Positions 1 through 4,929 of a stretch of 5,088 bases of DNA are shown here, one piece after another (position 1 is the first letter of the stretch; each line of letters starts with the position of its first letter). Source of the stretch: Methanosphaera sp. rholeuAM74 (GTDB lineage: Archaea; Methanobacteriota; Methanobacteria; Methanobacteriales; Methanobacteriaceae). Below the pieces are notes generated by a model that searched no databases, had not been told where the DNA came from, and saw nothing but the letters and a program-made list of their open reading frames with translations. The position numbers and the translations under genes are program-made. Location: positions 1,923-7,010 of the forward strand of contig MUZZ01000120.1 of assembly GCA_003266075.1 (NCBI GenBank), in the 5' to 3' direction.

Positions 1-293
1 CTAATCATGATACAATCCAAGAATCTTGAAAGTACCCTTGCAGTGTCGGATATTGGCTCTCCCCTACCCAGTTGTAATTCATTACTAGATAAAATTAACG
101 GTGTTCCACCTAACTGGTGCATTCCCACTTCAAACGATACACGTGTACGCGTTGAGGACTTTTCAAAAATCATCCCCAAATACTTATCAGTTAATGCTTT
201 ATCCTTAATTTCCCCTGATTTTAAAGCTAATGCTGTGTCCAATATTTCTTGGATATCATCCTTTGCATCAGCCATTGATAATAAATTCTCCAT
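1..293 (-). CDS. argF: Ornithine carbamoyltransferase, N-terminal part (runs off left edge)
   Basis: This is the first 97 codons of a gene that continues beyond the left edge. The enzyme joins carbamoyl phosphate and ornithine to make citrulline in cytoplasmic arginine synthesis. The translation starts MENLLSMADAKDDI, as usual for the family. It carries the carbamoyl-phosphate loop FEKSSTRTRVSFEVGMHQLGG-like stretch at residues 43 to 63, with S47-T-R-T-R51, and then GRGEPISDTARVLSR at residues 76 to 90. The second motif fits ornithine rather than aspartate carbamoyltransferase. The ATG at 291-293 is chosen because it gives the normal family N-terminus and is preceded by a purine-rich GGGGAAGGT four bases upstream. 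The gene lies 142 bases downstream of purD on the same strand, with its own TATA-like box, so it is probably transcribed separately. A plus-strand open frame over the same bases is only its shadow. The ornithine-binding C-terminal domain cannot be seen here. Confidence 0.95.
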   Translation of the reverse strand, partial: MENLLSMADAKDDIQEILDTALALKSGEIKDKALTDKYLGMIFEKSSTRTRVSFEVGMHQLGGTPLILSSNELQLGRGEPISDTARVLSRFLDCIMI

Positions 294-312
294 GTTACCT
301 TCCCCAAAAAAA

Positions 313-329
313 TGAAAACTATGTTTTCA
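313..329. promoter_or_regulatory. Perfect palindrome over the predicted argF transcription start
   Basis: TGAAAAC-TAT-GTTTTCA is a perfect inverted repeat with 7-base arms and a 3-base centre. It lies between the putative TATA box (338-346) and the argF start codon, just where transcription should begin. That position suits a repressor operator, but no known regulator is recognised for it. It could also be a chance palindrome in AT-rich DNA. Confidence 0.35.
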
Positions 330-337
330 ACAATAGA

Positions 338-351
338 TAATATATTGGTTT
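338..351 (-). promoter_or_regulatory. Putative TATA box/BRE of argF
   Basis: On the minus strand this reads AAACC followed by AATATATTA, an archaeal BRE/TATA-like element. Its centre is about 50 bases upstream of the argF ATG. Archaeal transcription normally starts about 25 bases after the box, which predicts a start near 317 and a leader of about 24 bases. The surroundings are AT-rich, so chance matches are possible. Confidence 0.5.
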
Positions 352-364
352 GTCTTTTATGGTT

Positions 365-418
365 AAAAAAGTATTAGGTTTAACTTGGAAAACTAAAAAA
401 AGTGGTGATTAAAAAAAA
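365..418 (-). terminator. Oligo-T terminator region after purD
   Basis: Read on the minus strand, three T-runs follow the purD stop codon within 75 bases: T8 (411-418), T7 (395-401) and T6 (365-370). Archaeal RNA polymerase commonly terminates at such runs without a hairpin, and no strong hairpin is seen here. The runs separate purD from the argF promoter. Confidence 0.55.
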
Positions 419-435
419 GTAGAAATATTGTTAAA

Positions 436-1752
436 TTAGGATTTAACTTCTTTCATATGTTCAATTTTTTCATTTAATAATTTTGTTGTCGCAACATCAC
501 TTCTGTGATATACTTCCCCTTCTATGTATGAGATTGCCTTTTCACAAGTTTTTTCTGCCGCTTCTATAGTGTCATCTACTGCTAGCACTCCTATTGCACG
601 TGATGATGTTAACCTTATGTCATCATTGTCGTCCTGATATACTGCTGCGTAGTATATCTGTGCACCGAGGTCGTTTATCTTGTCCTCATCCACTTTTATT
701 ATTGTGTCTGCTGCCTTCGTGTTTGGATAGTTTTCTGGTACCACATATTTACATACTGATGCTTGGTTTTTGAATGATACTTGGTCAAGTTTTCCTTCAA
801 CTATTTGTTTTGATACTTTGGCTAGGTCATAGTTGAATATTGATAGTACATTCATGGATTCTGGGTCCCCAAATCTTGCATTGTATTCTATTACTTTTGG
901 TCCGTCCTTTGTTAGCATGAACTGACCATATAGTATTCCCTTATATGGTTCTGCTTCTTTTCGTATCGCATCTATTGTGTCTTTCATTATCTGTACGGAT
1001 TTATCATAATCTTCTTTGCTTAAGAATGGTAGAAGATGGTTTTTATCAGAGTATGAACCCATTCCACCAGTTATTGGACCAGTATTTCCTTCGAATGCGT
1101 GTGGATGGTCTTGTGCTGCTGGCATTGGTATTAATGTGCATCCATCTGTAAATGCCTGTATGGTATATTCTTCTCCGACCAGTAGTTCTTCTATTACCAC
1201 ACCTTCAAATCCACCCATTTTTGTTTCAAATATTTCTTTGACGTATTTTTTGGCTTCATCATTGTCTGCTAGTTGGTCACCAACTATTTTAACTCCTTTT
1301 CCACCAGTCAATCCTATAGGTTTTACTACTACAGCTTCATCAAATGTGTCTATGAAGTCACATGCTTCTTTTAGGTCATAGAATGTGCCATACTTGACTG
1401 ATCCCCCAATATTGTAGTCTTCGAATAGTTTTCTCATGAATGCCTTATTAGTCTCGATTTGAGCTGCTTTTCTGGTAGGACCAACACTGCATATTCCGAC
1501 ATCGGCTAATGTATCCACTATTCCCTTTTCAAGTGGTGCTTCAGGTCCAATGAATGCCATTTTGATGTCATTGGACTTTGCGAACTTGATTATGTTATCA
1601 AAGTTAGATTCATCTCCAACACAACATTTCTTAGATATTTTTGCTAATCCAGGATTCTTTTTACCCATATATGTGTAAACATCGGCAGTTTTATCTAAAG
1701 CCTTTGCGATAGCGTGTTCTCTAGCTCCACTACCTATAACTAATATTTTCAT
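436..1752 (-). CDS. purD: Phosphoribosylamine-glycine ligase (GAR synthetase)
   Basis: Complete 438-residue enzyme, normal length for the monofunctional form. It catalyses the ATP-dependent joining of glycine to 5-phosphoribosylamine, giving glycinamide ribonucleotide, the second step of purine synthesis in the cytoplasm. The N-terminal domain begins MKILVIGSGAREHAIAKAL, the family signature, followed by GPEAPLEKG (69-77) and GPTRKAAQIETNKAFMR (91-107). The ATP-grasp part shows VVVKPIGLTGGKGVKIV (141-157), the EE pair at 188-189, PAAQDHPHAFEGNTGPITGGMGSY (211-234) and the metal-binding IEYNARFGDPE (288-298). GLTGGKGV replaces the GLAAGKGV common in bacteria. The ATG at 1750-1752 is supported by the family N-terminus and by GGAAGTG eight bases upstream. 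It is monocistronic as far as visible, with a 304-base gap upstream and T-run terminators downstream. No key residue is missing. Plus-strand frames inside it are shadows. Confidence 0.97.
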   Translation of the reverse strand: MKILVIGSGAREHAIAKALDKTADVYTYMGKKNPGLAKISKKCCVGDESNFDNIIKFAKSNDIKMAFIGPEAPLEKGIVDTLADVGICSVGPTRKAAQIETNKAFMRKLFEDYNIGGSVKYGTFYDLKEACDFIDTFDEAVVVKPIGLTGGKGVKIVGDQLADNDEAKKYVKEIFETKMGGFEGVVIEELLVGEEYTIQAFTDGCTLIPMPAAQDHPHAFEGNTGPITGGMGSYSDKNHLLPFLSKEDYDKSVQIMKDTIDAIRKEAEPYKGILYGQFMLTKDGPKVIEYNARFGDPESMNVLSIFNYDLAKVSKQIVEGKLDQVSFKNQASVCKYVVPENYPNTKAADTIIKVDEDKINDLGAQIYYAAVYQDDNDDIRLTSSRAIGVLAVDDTIEAAEKTCEKAISYIEGEVYHRSDVATTKLLNEKIEHMKEVKS

Positions 1753-1760
1753 AACGTTAA

Positions 1761-1767
1761 CACTTCC
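1761..1767 (-). promoter_or_regulatory. purD ribosome binding site
   Basis: GGAAGTG on the minus strand lies eight bases before the purD ATG. It matches the archaeal GGAGGTG consensus at all but one position and supports that start. It overlaps a GTTAACACTT motif that recurs near 1950. Confidence 0.6.
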
Positions 1768-1814
1768 ATTATTGTCTATTATTAAATGAAAAAAATTCTT
1801 TGATTATGTAATTA

Positions 1815-1822
1815 TTTATATA
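1815..1822 (-). promoter_or_regulatory. Putative TATA box of purD
   Basis: The minus strand reads TATATAAA, preceded by purine-rich AATACAA-like sequence. It lies about 66 bases before the purD ATG and predicts transcription starting near 1793 with a leader of about 40 bases. It is close to the archaeal TATA consensus, though the whole gap is AT-rich. Confidence 0.55.
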
Positions 1823-2020
1823 TTGTATTTTATTTACTATTTTTGTAGCCGAAAGTAGTGATGATATGTTATTTATTTCGCACCACGCATATGATGATAA
1901 CGCATCTATCCTATTTATCAATATAGCAAGTTATATGTTATAAGTAAAGGTTAACACTTAAAAAACGAGATATTAGATTATAATTAAAATTTAAATAGTT
2001 ATTTATAGTAAAATAAGAAA
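1823..2020. other. Gene-free stretch upstream of purD
   Basis: No credible coding frame, tRNA or known RNA is seen between the purD TATA box and the upstream operon's hairpin. The stretch contains a locally GC-richer block (about 1846-1910) with an imperfect dyad, in which 1863-1872 pairs with 1897-1906 apart from one mismatch and one wobble. It also has two copies of TGATGATA (1859-1866 and 1892-1899), a small AT palindrome TTATA-TGT-TATAA (1931-1943), and a second copy of GTTAACACTT (1950-1959). These could be regulatory sites for purD, but none is recognised. Confidence 0.5.
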
Positions 2021-2045
2021 GGATAGGTAGAAACACTCTACCTCC
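2006..2045 (-). terminator. Hairpin plus T-rich terminator of the right-hand operon
   Basis: A perfect stem with 7-base arms, AGGTAGA (2025-2031) and TCTACCT (2037-2043), encloses a 5-base loop, and on the minus strand it is followed by TTTCTTATTTTAC. It begins about 13 bases after the stop codon of the DUF2149 gene, the last gene of the run. It looks like an intrinsic-type terminator and cleanly separates the operon from purD. GGATAGG/CCTCC flanks may lengthen the stem with a bulge. Confidence 0.65.
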
Positions 2046-2056
2046 AAATAATAAAA

Positions 2057-2398
2057 TCAACCCTCTACCATGATCAGTTTACCAGTATTCGAGTCTTTAT
2101 ATACTCTTCCCATTTCAGTATAACCACTGCCCGAACTTTTTATGCTGTTAGGGGTTTCATTTAACTCTTGACCTTGTGTAACTTCCGAAGCATCCTTCAT
2201 CTTATTCATGACTTCCTGCTTTTGATCTTGGGACATGTCCGAGAATATTATGCTCTGCATATTCCAACTTATGACCACGAATATCAGGAAGCCTACTGCC
2301 AGTACCAGCATTGCATCAACTAGATTAGCTGTACCTGCCATCGGATCTTCTTCATTATCTGATGAACGTCTTCGACGTTGTTTCTTTCTAACCATCAT
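2057..2398 (-). CDS. DUF2149 protein, likely ExbD/TolR-like partner of the proton channel
   Basis: Small membrane protein of 113 residues, last gene of the run. It has a very basic cytoplasmic N-terminus (RKKQRRRR), then EEDPMAGTANLVDAMLVLAVGFLIF (16-40) starting the single membrane helix (about 24-45), a polar extracytoplasmic part (46-113), and a C-terminal GRVYKDSNTGKLIMVEG. This matches the archaeal DUF2149 pattern as I know it. The layout, and Asp28 in a VDAMLVL context, resemble ExbD/TolR/MotB, whose conserved membrane aspartate carries protons; that function is inferred. The frame overlaps the preceding ExbB-like gene by 11 bases, implying translational coupling and a 1:1 type partnership. 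Two consecutive ATGs are possible starts: GAGG lies 4 bases before the first (2396-2398) and 7 before the second (2393-2395), so the second may be used. There is no peptidoglycan-binding domain, as expected in a pseudomurein-walled or wall-less archaeon. Confidence 0.85.
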   Translation of the reverse strand: MMVRKKQRRRRSSDNEEDPMAGTANLVDAMLVLAVGFLIFVVISWNMQSIIFSDMSQDQKQEVMNKMKDASEVTQGQELNETPNSIKSSGSGYTEMGRVYKDSNTGKLIMVEG

Positions 2399-3041
2399 AC
2401 TCCCTCATTTTATCAAGAACAACATCGGTCAAAGCATCCAAGTCAGAAAGGTAGTGTTCATACCATCCCCTACGTATCTTTGATAGGAAATAACATAAAG
2501 CACCTGAACCAATACCTACAATAGTTGTATCAAATGCTACGGTAAGTGATTGTGCTAAGGTTGTGATGTCACCCATACCCAGAGCTGCAAGTCCCGGACC
2601 CATAGGTATCAGTGTACCCATTAAACCCAGTGTTGGACCTACACGAGTAATTACATCAGTTTTACGTAAGGTATTGTCAATTCTTTCCTCCTCATTTTCC
2701 ACTAATCTACGTGCTAAAGCCTCTCTTGATACACTTGTCAAATTATTAGATTTAACCAGTTGACTTAATACGTCTTTCTGGGTATCCGGAATATCTGAAG
2801 ATGTGACTATTTTATTAACATCCTCAAGTGAGTCAGCTTCATTTATTTCATAAATCATCCTACTTGTTAATTCTACTGGAACTTTCTTTCTCAATGAATA
2901 CTCTGATATCACCATACCAGTTATGACTATAGTCATTATTGCAATCACTATTAATATAACTATTACTGGTAATGTTAAACTCTGTGATATAACATCTATT
3001 GATCCAGTTAAGATATTTCCCATAGGAATAGTTGAATTCAT
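2388..3041 (-). CDS. MotA/TolQ/ExbB-family proton channel protein
   Basis: Complete 217-residue membrane protein. ExbB/TolQ/MotA proteins form the inner pentamer of proton-driven motors that pull on or rotate an envelope partner. Visible parts are one N-terminal helix (about 24-46), a cytoplasmic region (48-130) and the family core from TRVGPTLGLMGTLIPMGPGL (132-151), which starts helix 2, to AQSLTVAFDTTIVGIGSGAL (163-182), which forms helix 3, followed by basic KIRR. The threonines of the core (T137, T143, T168, T172, T173) lie where polar channel residues are found in the family. The ATG is supported by GGAGGAT eight bases upstream. The gene follows the DUF2162-like gene after 21 bases and overlaps the DUF2149 gene, its probable ExbD-like partner. 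There is no TonB-like gene in the window, and archaea of this group lack an outer membrane, so the driven partner must differ from bacterial systems. I leave the gene symbol empty because it is not clearly exbB, tolQ or motA. Confidence 0.92.
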   Translation of the reverse strand: MNSTIPMGNILTGSIDVISQSLTLPVIVILIVIAIMTIVITGMVISEYSLRKKVPVELTSRMIYEINEADSLEDVNKIVTSSDIPDTQKDVLSQLVKSNNLTSVSREALARRLVENEEERIDNTLRKTDVITRVGPTLGLMGTLIPMGPGLAALGMGDITTLAQSLTVAFDTTIVGIGSGALCYFLSKIRRGWYEHYLSDLDALTDVVLDKMREYDG

Positions 3042-3062
3042 AAATTAATATCCTCCACTAAT

Positions 3063-3764
3063 TTATTTTAAAATACTTTTCTTACGATTAATCATTATAC
3101 CTGCAAACAAGAGCAATACTGCCAATATGATGAAAACTCCCATGTATTCGGATGAATTAACTGTTATCCCGTTTGTCTGAGTTAACGCTAATTGAATGTT
3201 TGGTATTATCAACCCATATAATAGGAAAAACTCACCTGTTAGTATCATGGAGTTTGCTTCAACAATATGGTTTGGCTTTTTACTTCTTGAATACGAATTT
3301 ATTATAAAATAACTTAATATCATTACAATTACTAATAAAATGGCTGAATAAATCCCCAGATAAAGAAGGTTCATGTTAATCATTGGTCCAACAATTAAGA
3401 TATCTGTTAAAATGCATATTATTGAGCATATAAATGGTATGCCCATCAGGATAATGAAAGCTTTTTGTTGATTATGCTTATACGTATCCCAATTGCGTAT
3501 TAATTTGAAACCAGAGTATACCAATACTAGTGCCATGATAATATATAAAATCATGAGGTAATTGGCAATTACACTGGATAATTGTTTTGTATAAAATGAT
3601 GAAATCCATGATAGAAGTATTATAACTCCAGCATATAATATGCAAGTTAATGCAAACCGTCTCTTGTTTAGTTCAATGCATTTTGAACTTAAAGCCATAT
3701 TAACGCCAAAAATTAATATTATGACGATTAAAGAGATTTGCCATAAAATACTCATCGTATCCAT
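3063..3764 (-). CDS. Seven-helix membrane protein, probable DUF2162 putative transporter
   Basis: Complete 233-residue, strongly hydrophobic protein with about seven membrane helices (roughly 6-26, 38-58, 66-88, 102-125, 131-156, 170-190 and 207-226) and a basic C-terminal tail (NRKKSILK). There is no signal peptide beyond the first helix. Size, helix number and placement next to ExbB-like and DUF2149 genes fit the archaeal DUF2162 'predicted transporter' family. I recognise this mainly from topology and neighbours, so the family name is moderate-confidence. No ATP-binding or catalytic motif is seen. Possible functional residues are C29 after helix 1, D121 in helix 4 and E178 in helix 6. The start is ATG at 3762-3764, with GAGGT seven bases upstream; a second ATG three codons later is less well spaced. 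It lies 21 bases after the anchored alpha/beta protein and 21 before the ExbB-like gene. It could be the permease that the proton channel energises; that is inference. Confidence 0.7.
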   Translation of the reverse strand: MDTMSILWQISLIVIILIFGVNMALSSKCIELNKRRFALTCILYAGVIILLSWISSFYTKQLSSVIANYLMILYIIMALVLVYSGFKLIRNWDTYKHNQQKAFIILMGIPFICSIICILTDILIVGPMINMNLLYLGIYSAILLVIVMILSYFIINSYSRSKKPNHIVEANSMILTGEFFLLYGLIIPNIQLALTQTNGITVNSSEYMGVFIILAVLLLFAGIMINRKKSILK

Positions 3765-3785
3765 ACATATAACCTCGCATATAAG

Positions 3786-4277
3786 TTATTCCTTCTTACC
3801 TTTCTTTTTCATGACTATTACGCCAGCACATATACCTAAAACTATTCCGATTACGACTCCAGATACGAGTAATGGGAATGAATTATTGTTTACATTAGTG
3901 TTTTCATGGTTTACTGCCTTGACCATAGCGTCTTTAAGCATTTGTTCATCAGGATTATCACATATGATTAACCTATTAGAAACATCGGAATGACTTTCTA
4001 AGAACTTCTGTGCAACATCCTGGTAACTTGCAACCACGATAACTTTATTAGAATTATTCAGCATATGTTCTAACTGATGTTCTACTTCATCTTCAGATGT
4101 GAACTTGTAAACACTGATATTTATGCCGTTACCATCGGCTATGTCCTTGATTTGCTGTCCATTAGTATCGTTGGCAATAACCATTTTATCATTAGTTACG
4201 TCAACTCCATGTGAACTCACACCAGACAACGTGAATAACAGTATAAATACCAAGGTTATCGTTAAAATTTTTTTCAT
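3786..4277 (-). CDS. Secreted, C-terminally anchored alpha/beta protein of unknown function
   Basis: I do not recognise this 163-residue protein. It has a clear signal sequence (KK, then hydrophobic 5-19), an extracytoplasmic domain (about 24-130), a C-terminal helix (about 134-156) and a basic stop-transfer tail KKKGKKE. It is therefore anchored with the domain outside. The domain alternates short strands (KMVIAN 31-36, NISVYKF 53-59, KVIVVAS 78-84, RLIICD 102-107) with helices, suggesting a small Rossmann- or flavodoxin-like fold. HQLEH (67-71) puts two histidines one helix turn apart among glutamates, a possible metal site. Four N-X-S/T sequons (N36, N53, N74, N131) are present. It sits directly after cbiM: its GAGGTGG ribosome site (4285-4291) overlaps the cbiM stop codon, so translation is probably coupled. 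CbiN, the usual small partner of CbiM, also has two membrane segments and an outside loop but is much shorter, and no sequence match to it is seen. A role as metal-binding partner of CbiM is inference. Confidence 0.85.
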   Translation of the reverse strand: MKKILTITLVFILLFTLSGVSSHGVDVTNDKMVIANDTNGQQIKDIADGNGINISVYKFTSEDEVEHQLEHMLNNSNKVIVVASYQDVAQKFLESHSDVSNRLIICDNPDEQMLKDAMVKAVNHENTNVNNNSFPLLVSGVVIGIVLGICAGVIVMKKKGKKE

Positions 4278-4284
4278 AATTTTT

Positions 4285-4291
4285 CCACCTC
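4285..4291 (-). promoter_or_regulatory. Ribosome binding site overlapping the cbiM stop
   Basis: GAGGTGG on the minus strand is seven bases before the ATG of the next gene, and its first two bases are shared with the TGA stop codon of the CbiM-like gene. It supports coupled translation of the two proteins. Confidence 0.7.
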
Positions 4292-4913
4292 AAATCTTAG
4301 ATATCTCCAAGAGTTCTGGTTTAACAGATTTTAATGCATTAATTATTAGCACATTCAATATGCCCTCTAGTACTGATATGAATAGATAGAATGGTATTAA
4401 CGTAGCAAGTAACGTGTTGAAATTCATCGCTCCAGTCAGTAACAGTATTATAACCTGACCGAAAGTTGCGAACATTATCCCAATAACAGTAGCTATGAAA
4501 ATACTTAATTGCTGATTCAAATCCACGAGTAATTTATACGTCAGATGTACCGTCACTGCTATTATGAAGCCCATTACTAGAAAATTTGCTCCAAGGGATG
4601 TGATTCCACCCATGTTCAAGGATAGTGCCTGAATAATCAGACTAACAAACGACACTATACTAGCCGTGAATGGCCCAAGGAGAATCACCACTAATGGTAT
4701 TACAAAAAAATGTATTGGAACACCTAATGGTGATGGAATTGAAAGGGCTGACAGTAACGTTACGAATACCGTGAAAACTGCCGTGGACACTATACGCTTT
4801 TCTTTGTTATTATCACTAGAGAACTTGTAAAAGAATACTGATATTATAATGAATGTTAAAATCCAGTACACTATTGCTTGATTTAATGGTACAATACCAT
4901 CAGGCAAATGCAT
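4290..4913 (-). CDS. cbiM: CbiM/NikM-type cobalt or nickel uptake S component
   Basis: Complete 207-residue membrane protein of the energy-coupling-factor transporter family that binds Co2+ or Ni2+ and passes it inward. It starts MHLPDGIVPL, the CbiM hallmark. It continues with a PSPLGVPIHFFVIPLVVILLGP-like block (60-81) and GGITSLGANFLVMG (102-115), with about six helices. In characterised NikM/CbiM proteins the free N-terminal Met1-His2 and a histidine near position 67 coordinate the metal; here they are His2 and His68. This fixes the start at the ATG at 4911-4913, six bases after GGAGGAG. A TTG five codons earlier stays in frame but lies inside that ribosome site and would bury His2. No CbiN, CbiQ or CbiO gene is in the window, so the ATPase and coupling parts must be encoded elsewhere or the protein acts alone. 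Cobalt versus nickel cannot be decided from sequence. Confidence 0.9.
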   Translation of the reverse strand: MHLPDGIVPLNQAIVYWILTFIIISVFFYKFSSDNNKEKRIVSTAVFTVFVTLLSALSIPSPLGVPIHFFVIPLVVILLGPFTASIVSFVSLIIQALSLNMGGITSLGANFLVMGFIIAVTVHLTYKLLVDLNQQLSIFIATVIGIMFATFGQVIILLLTGAMNFNTLLATLIPFYLFISVLEGILNVLIINALKSVKPELLEISKI

Positions 4914-4919
4914 ATAGAA

Positions 4920-4926
4920 CTCCTCC
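4920..4926 (-). promoter_or_regulatory. cbiM ribosome binding site (decides the start)
   Basis: GGAGGAG on the minus strand lies six bases before the ATG of cbiM and four bases after the stop codon of the preceding gene. It is a near-perfect archaeal Shine-Dalgarno site and argues against the in-frame TTG at 4926-4928, which overlaps it. Confidence 0.8.
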
Positions 4927-4929
4927 AAA

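Noticed and set aside
7..315. Plus-strand open frame of 102 codons at the left edge
   Set aside because: The opposite strand encodes the unmistakable argF N-terminus (STRTR and SDTARVLSR motifs); the plus frame is its shadow.
945..1381. Two overlapping plus-strand open frames inside purD
   Set aside because: They lie wholly within conserved purD ATP-grasp sequence and show no family features; they are antisense shadows.
1858..1897. Possible C/D-box guide RNA: GTGATGA (1858-1864) and ATGATGA (1891-1897) match the C/C' consensus
   Set aside because: No CTGA D or D' box is found at the required places on either side, so the motif pair is incomplete and likely chance.
1753..2056. CRISPR array, tRNA, mobile element or hidden small gene in the largest gap
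   Set aside because: No regularly spaced repeats, cloverleaf, terminal inverted repeats or coding frame with a ribosome site are visible there.
3640..3993. Plus-strand open frame spanning the junction of two minus-strand genes
   Set aside because: It crosses two well-supported genes with good ribosome sites on the other strand and has no recognisable features.
3786..4277. Calling the anchored protein CbiN
   Set aside because: It is much longer than CbiN and has a large alpha/beta ectodomain and no visible CbiN sequence pattern; only position and two membrane segments agree.
4914..4928. Five-residue N-terminal extension of CbiM from a TTG start
   Set aside because: The TTG is part of the Shine-Dalgarno sequence, and the extension would bury the Met1-His2 metal site.
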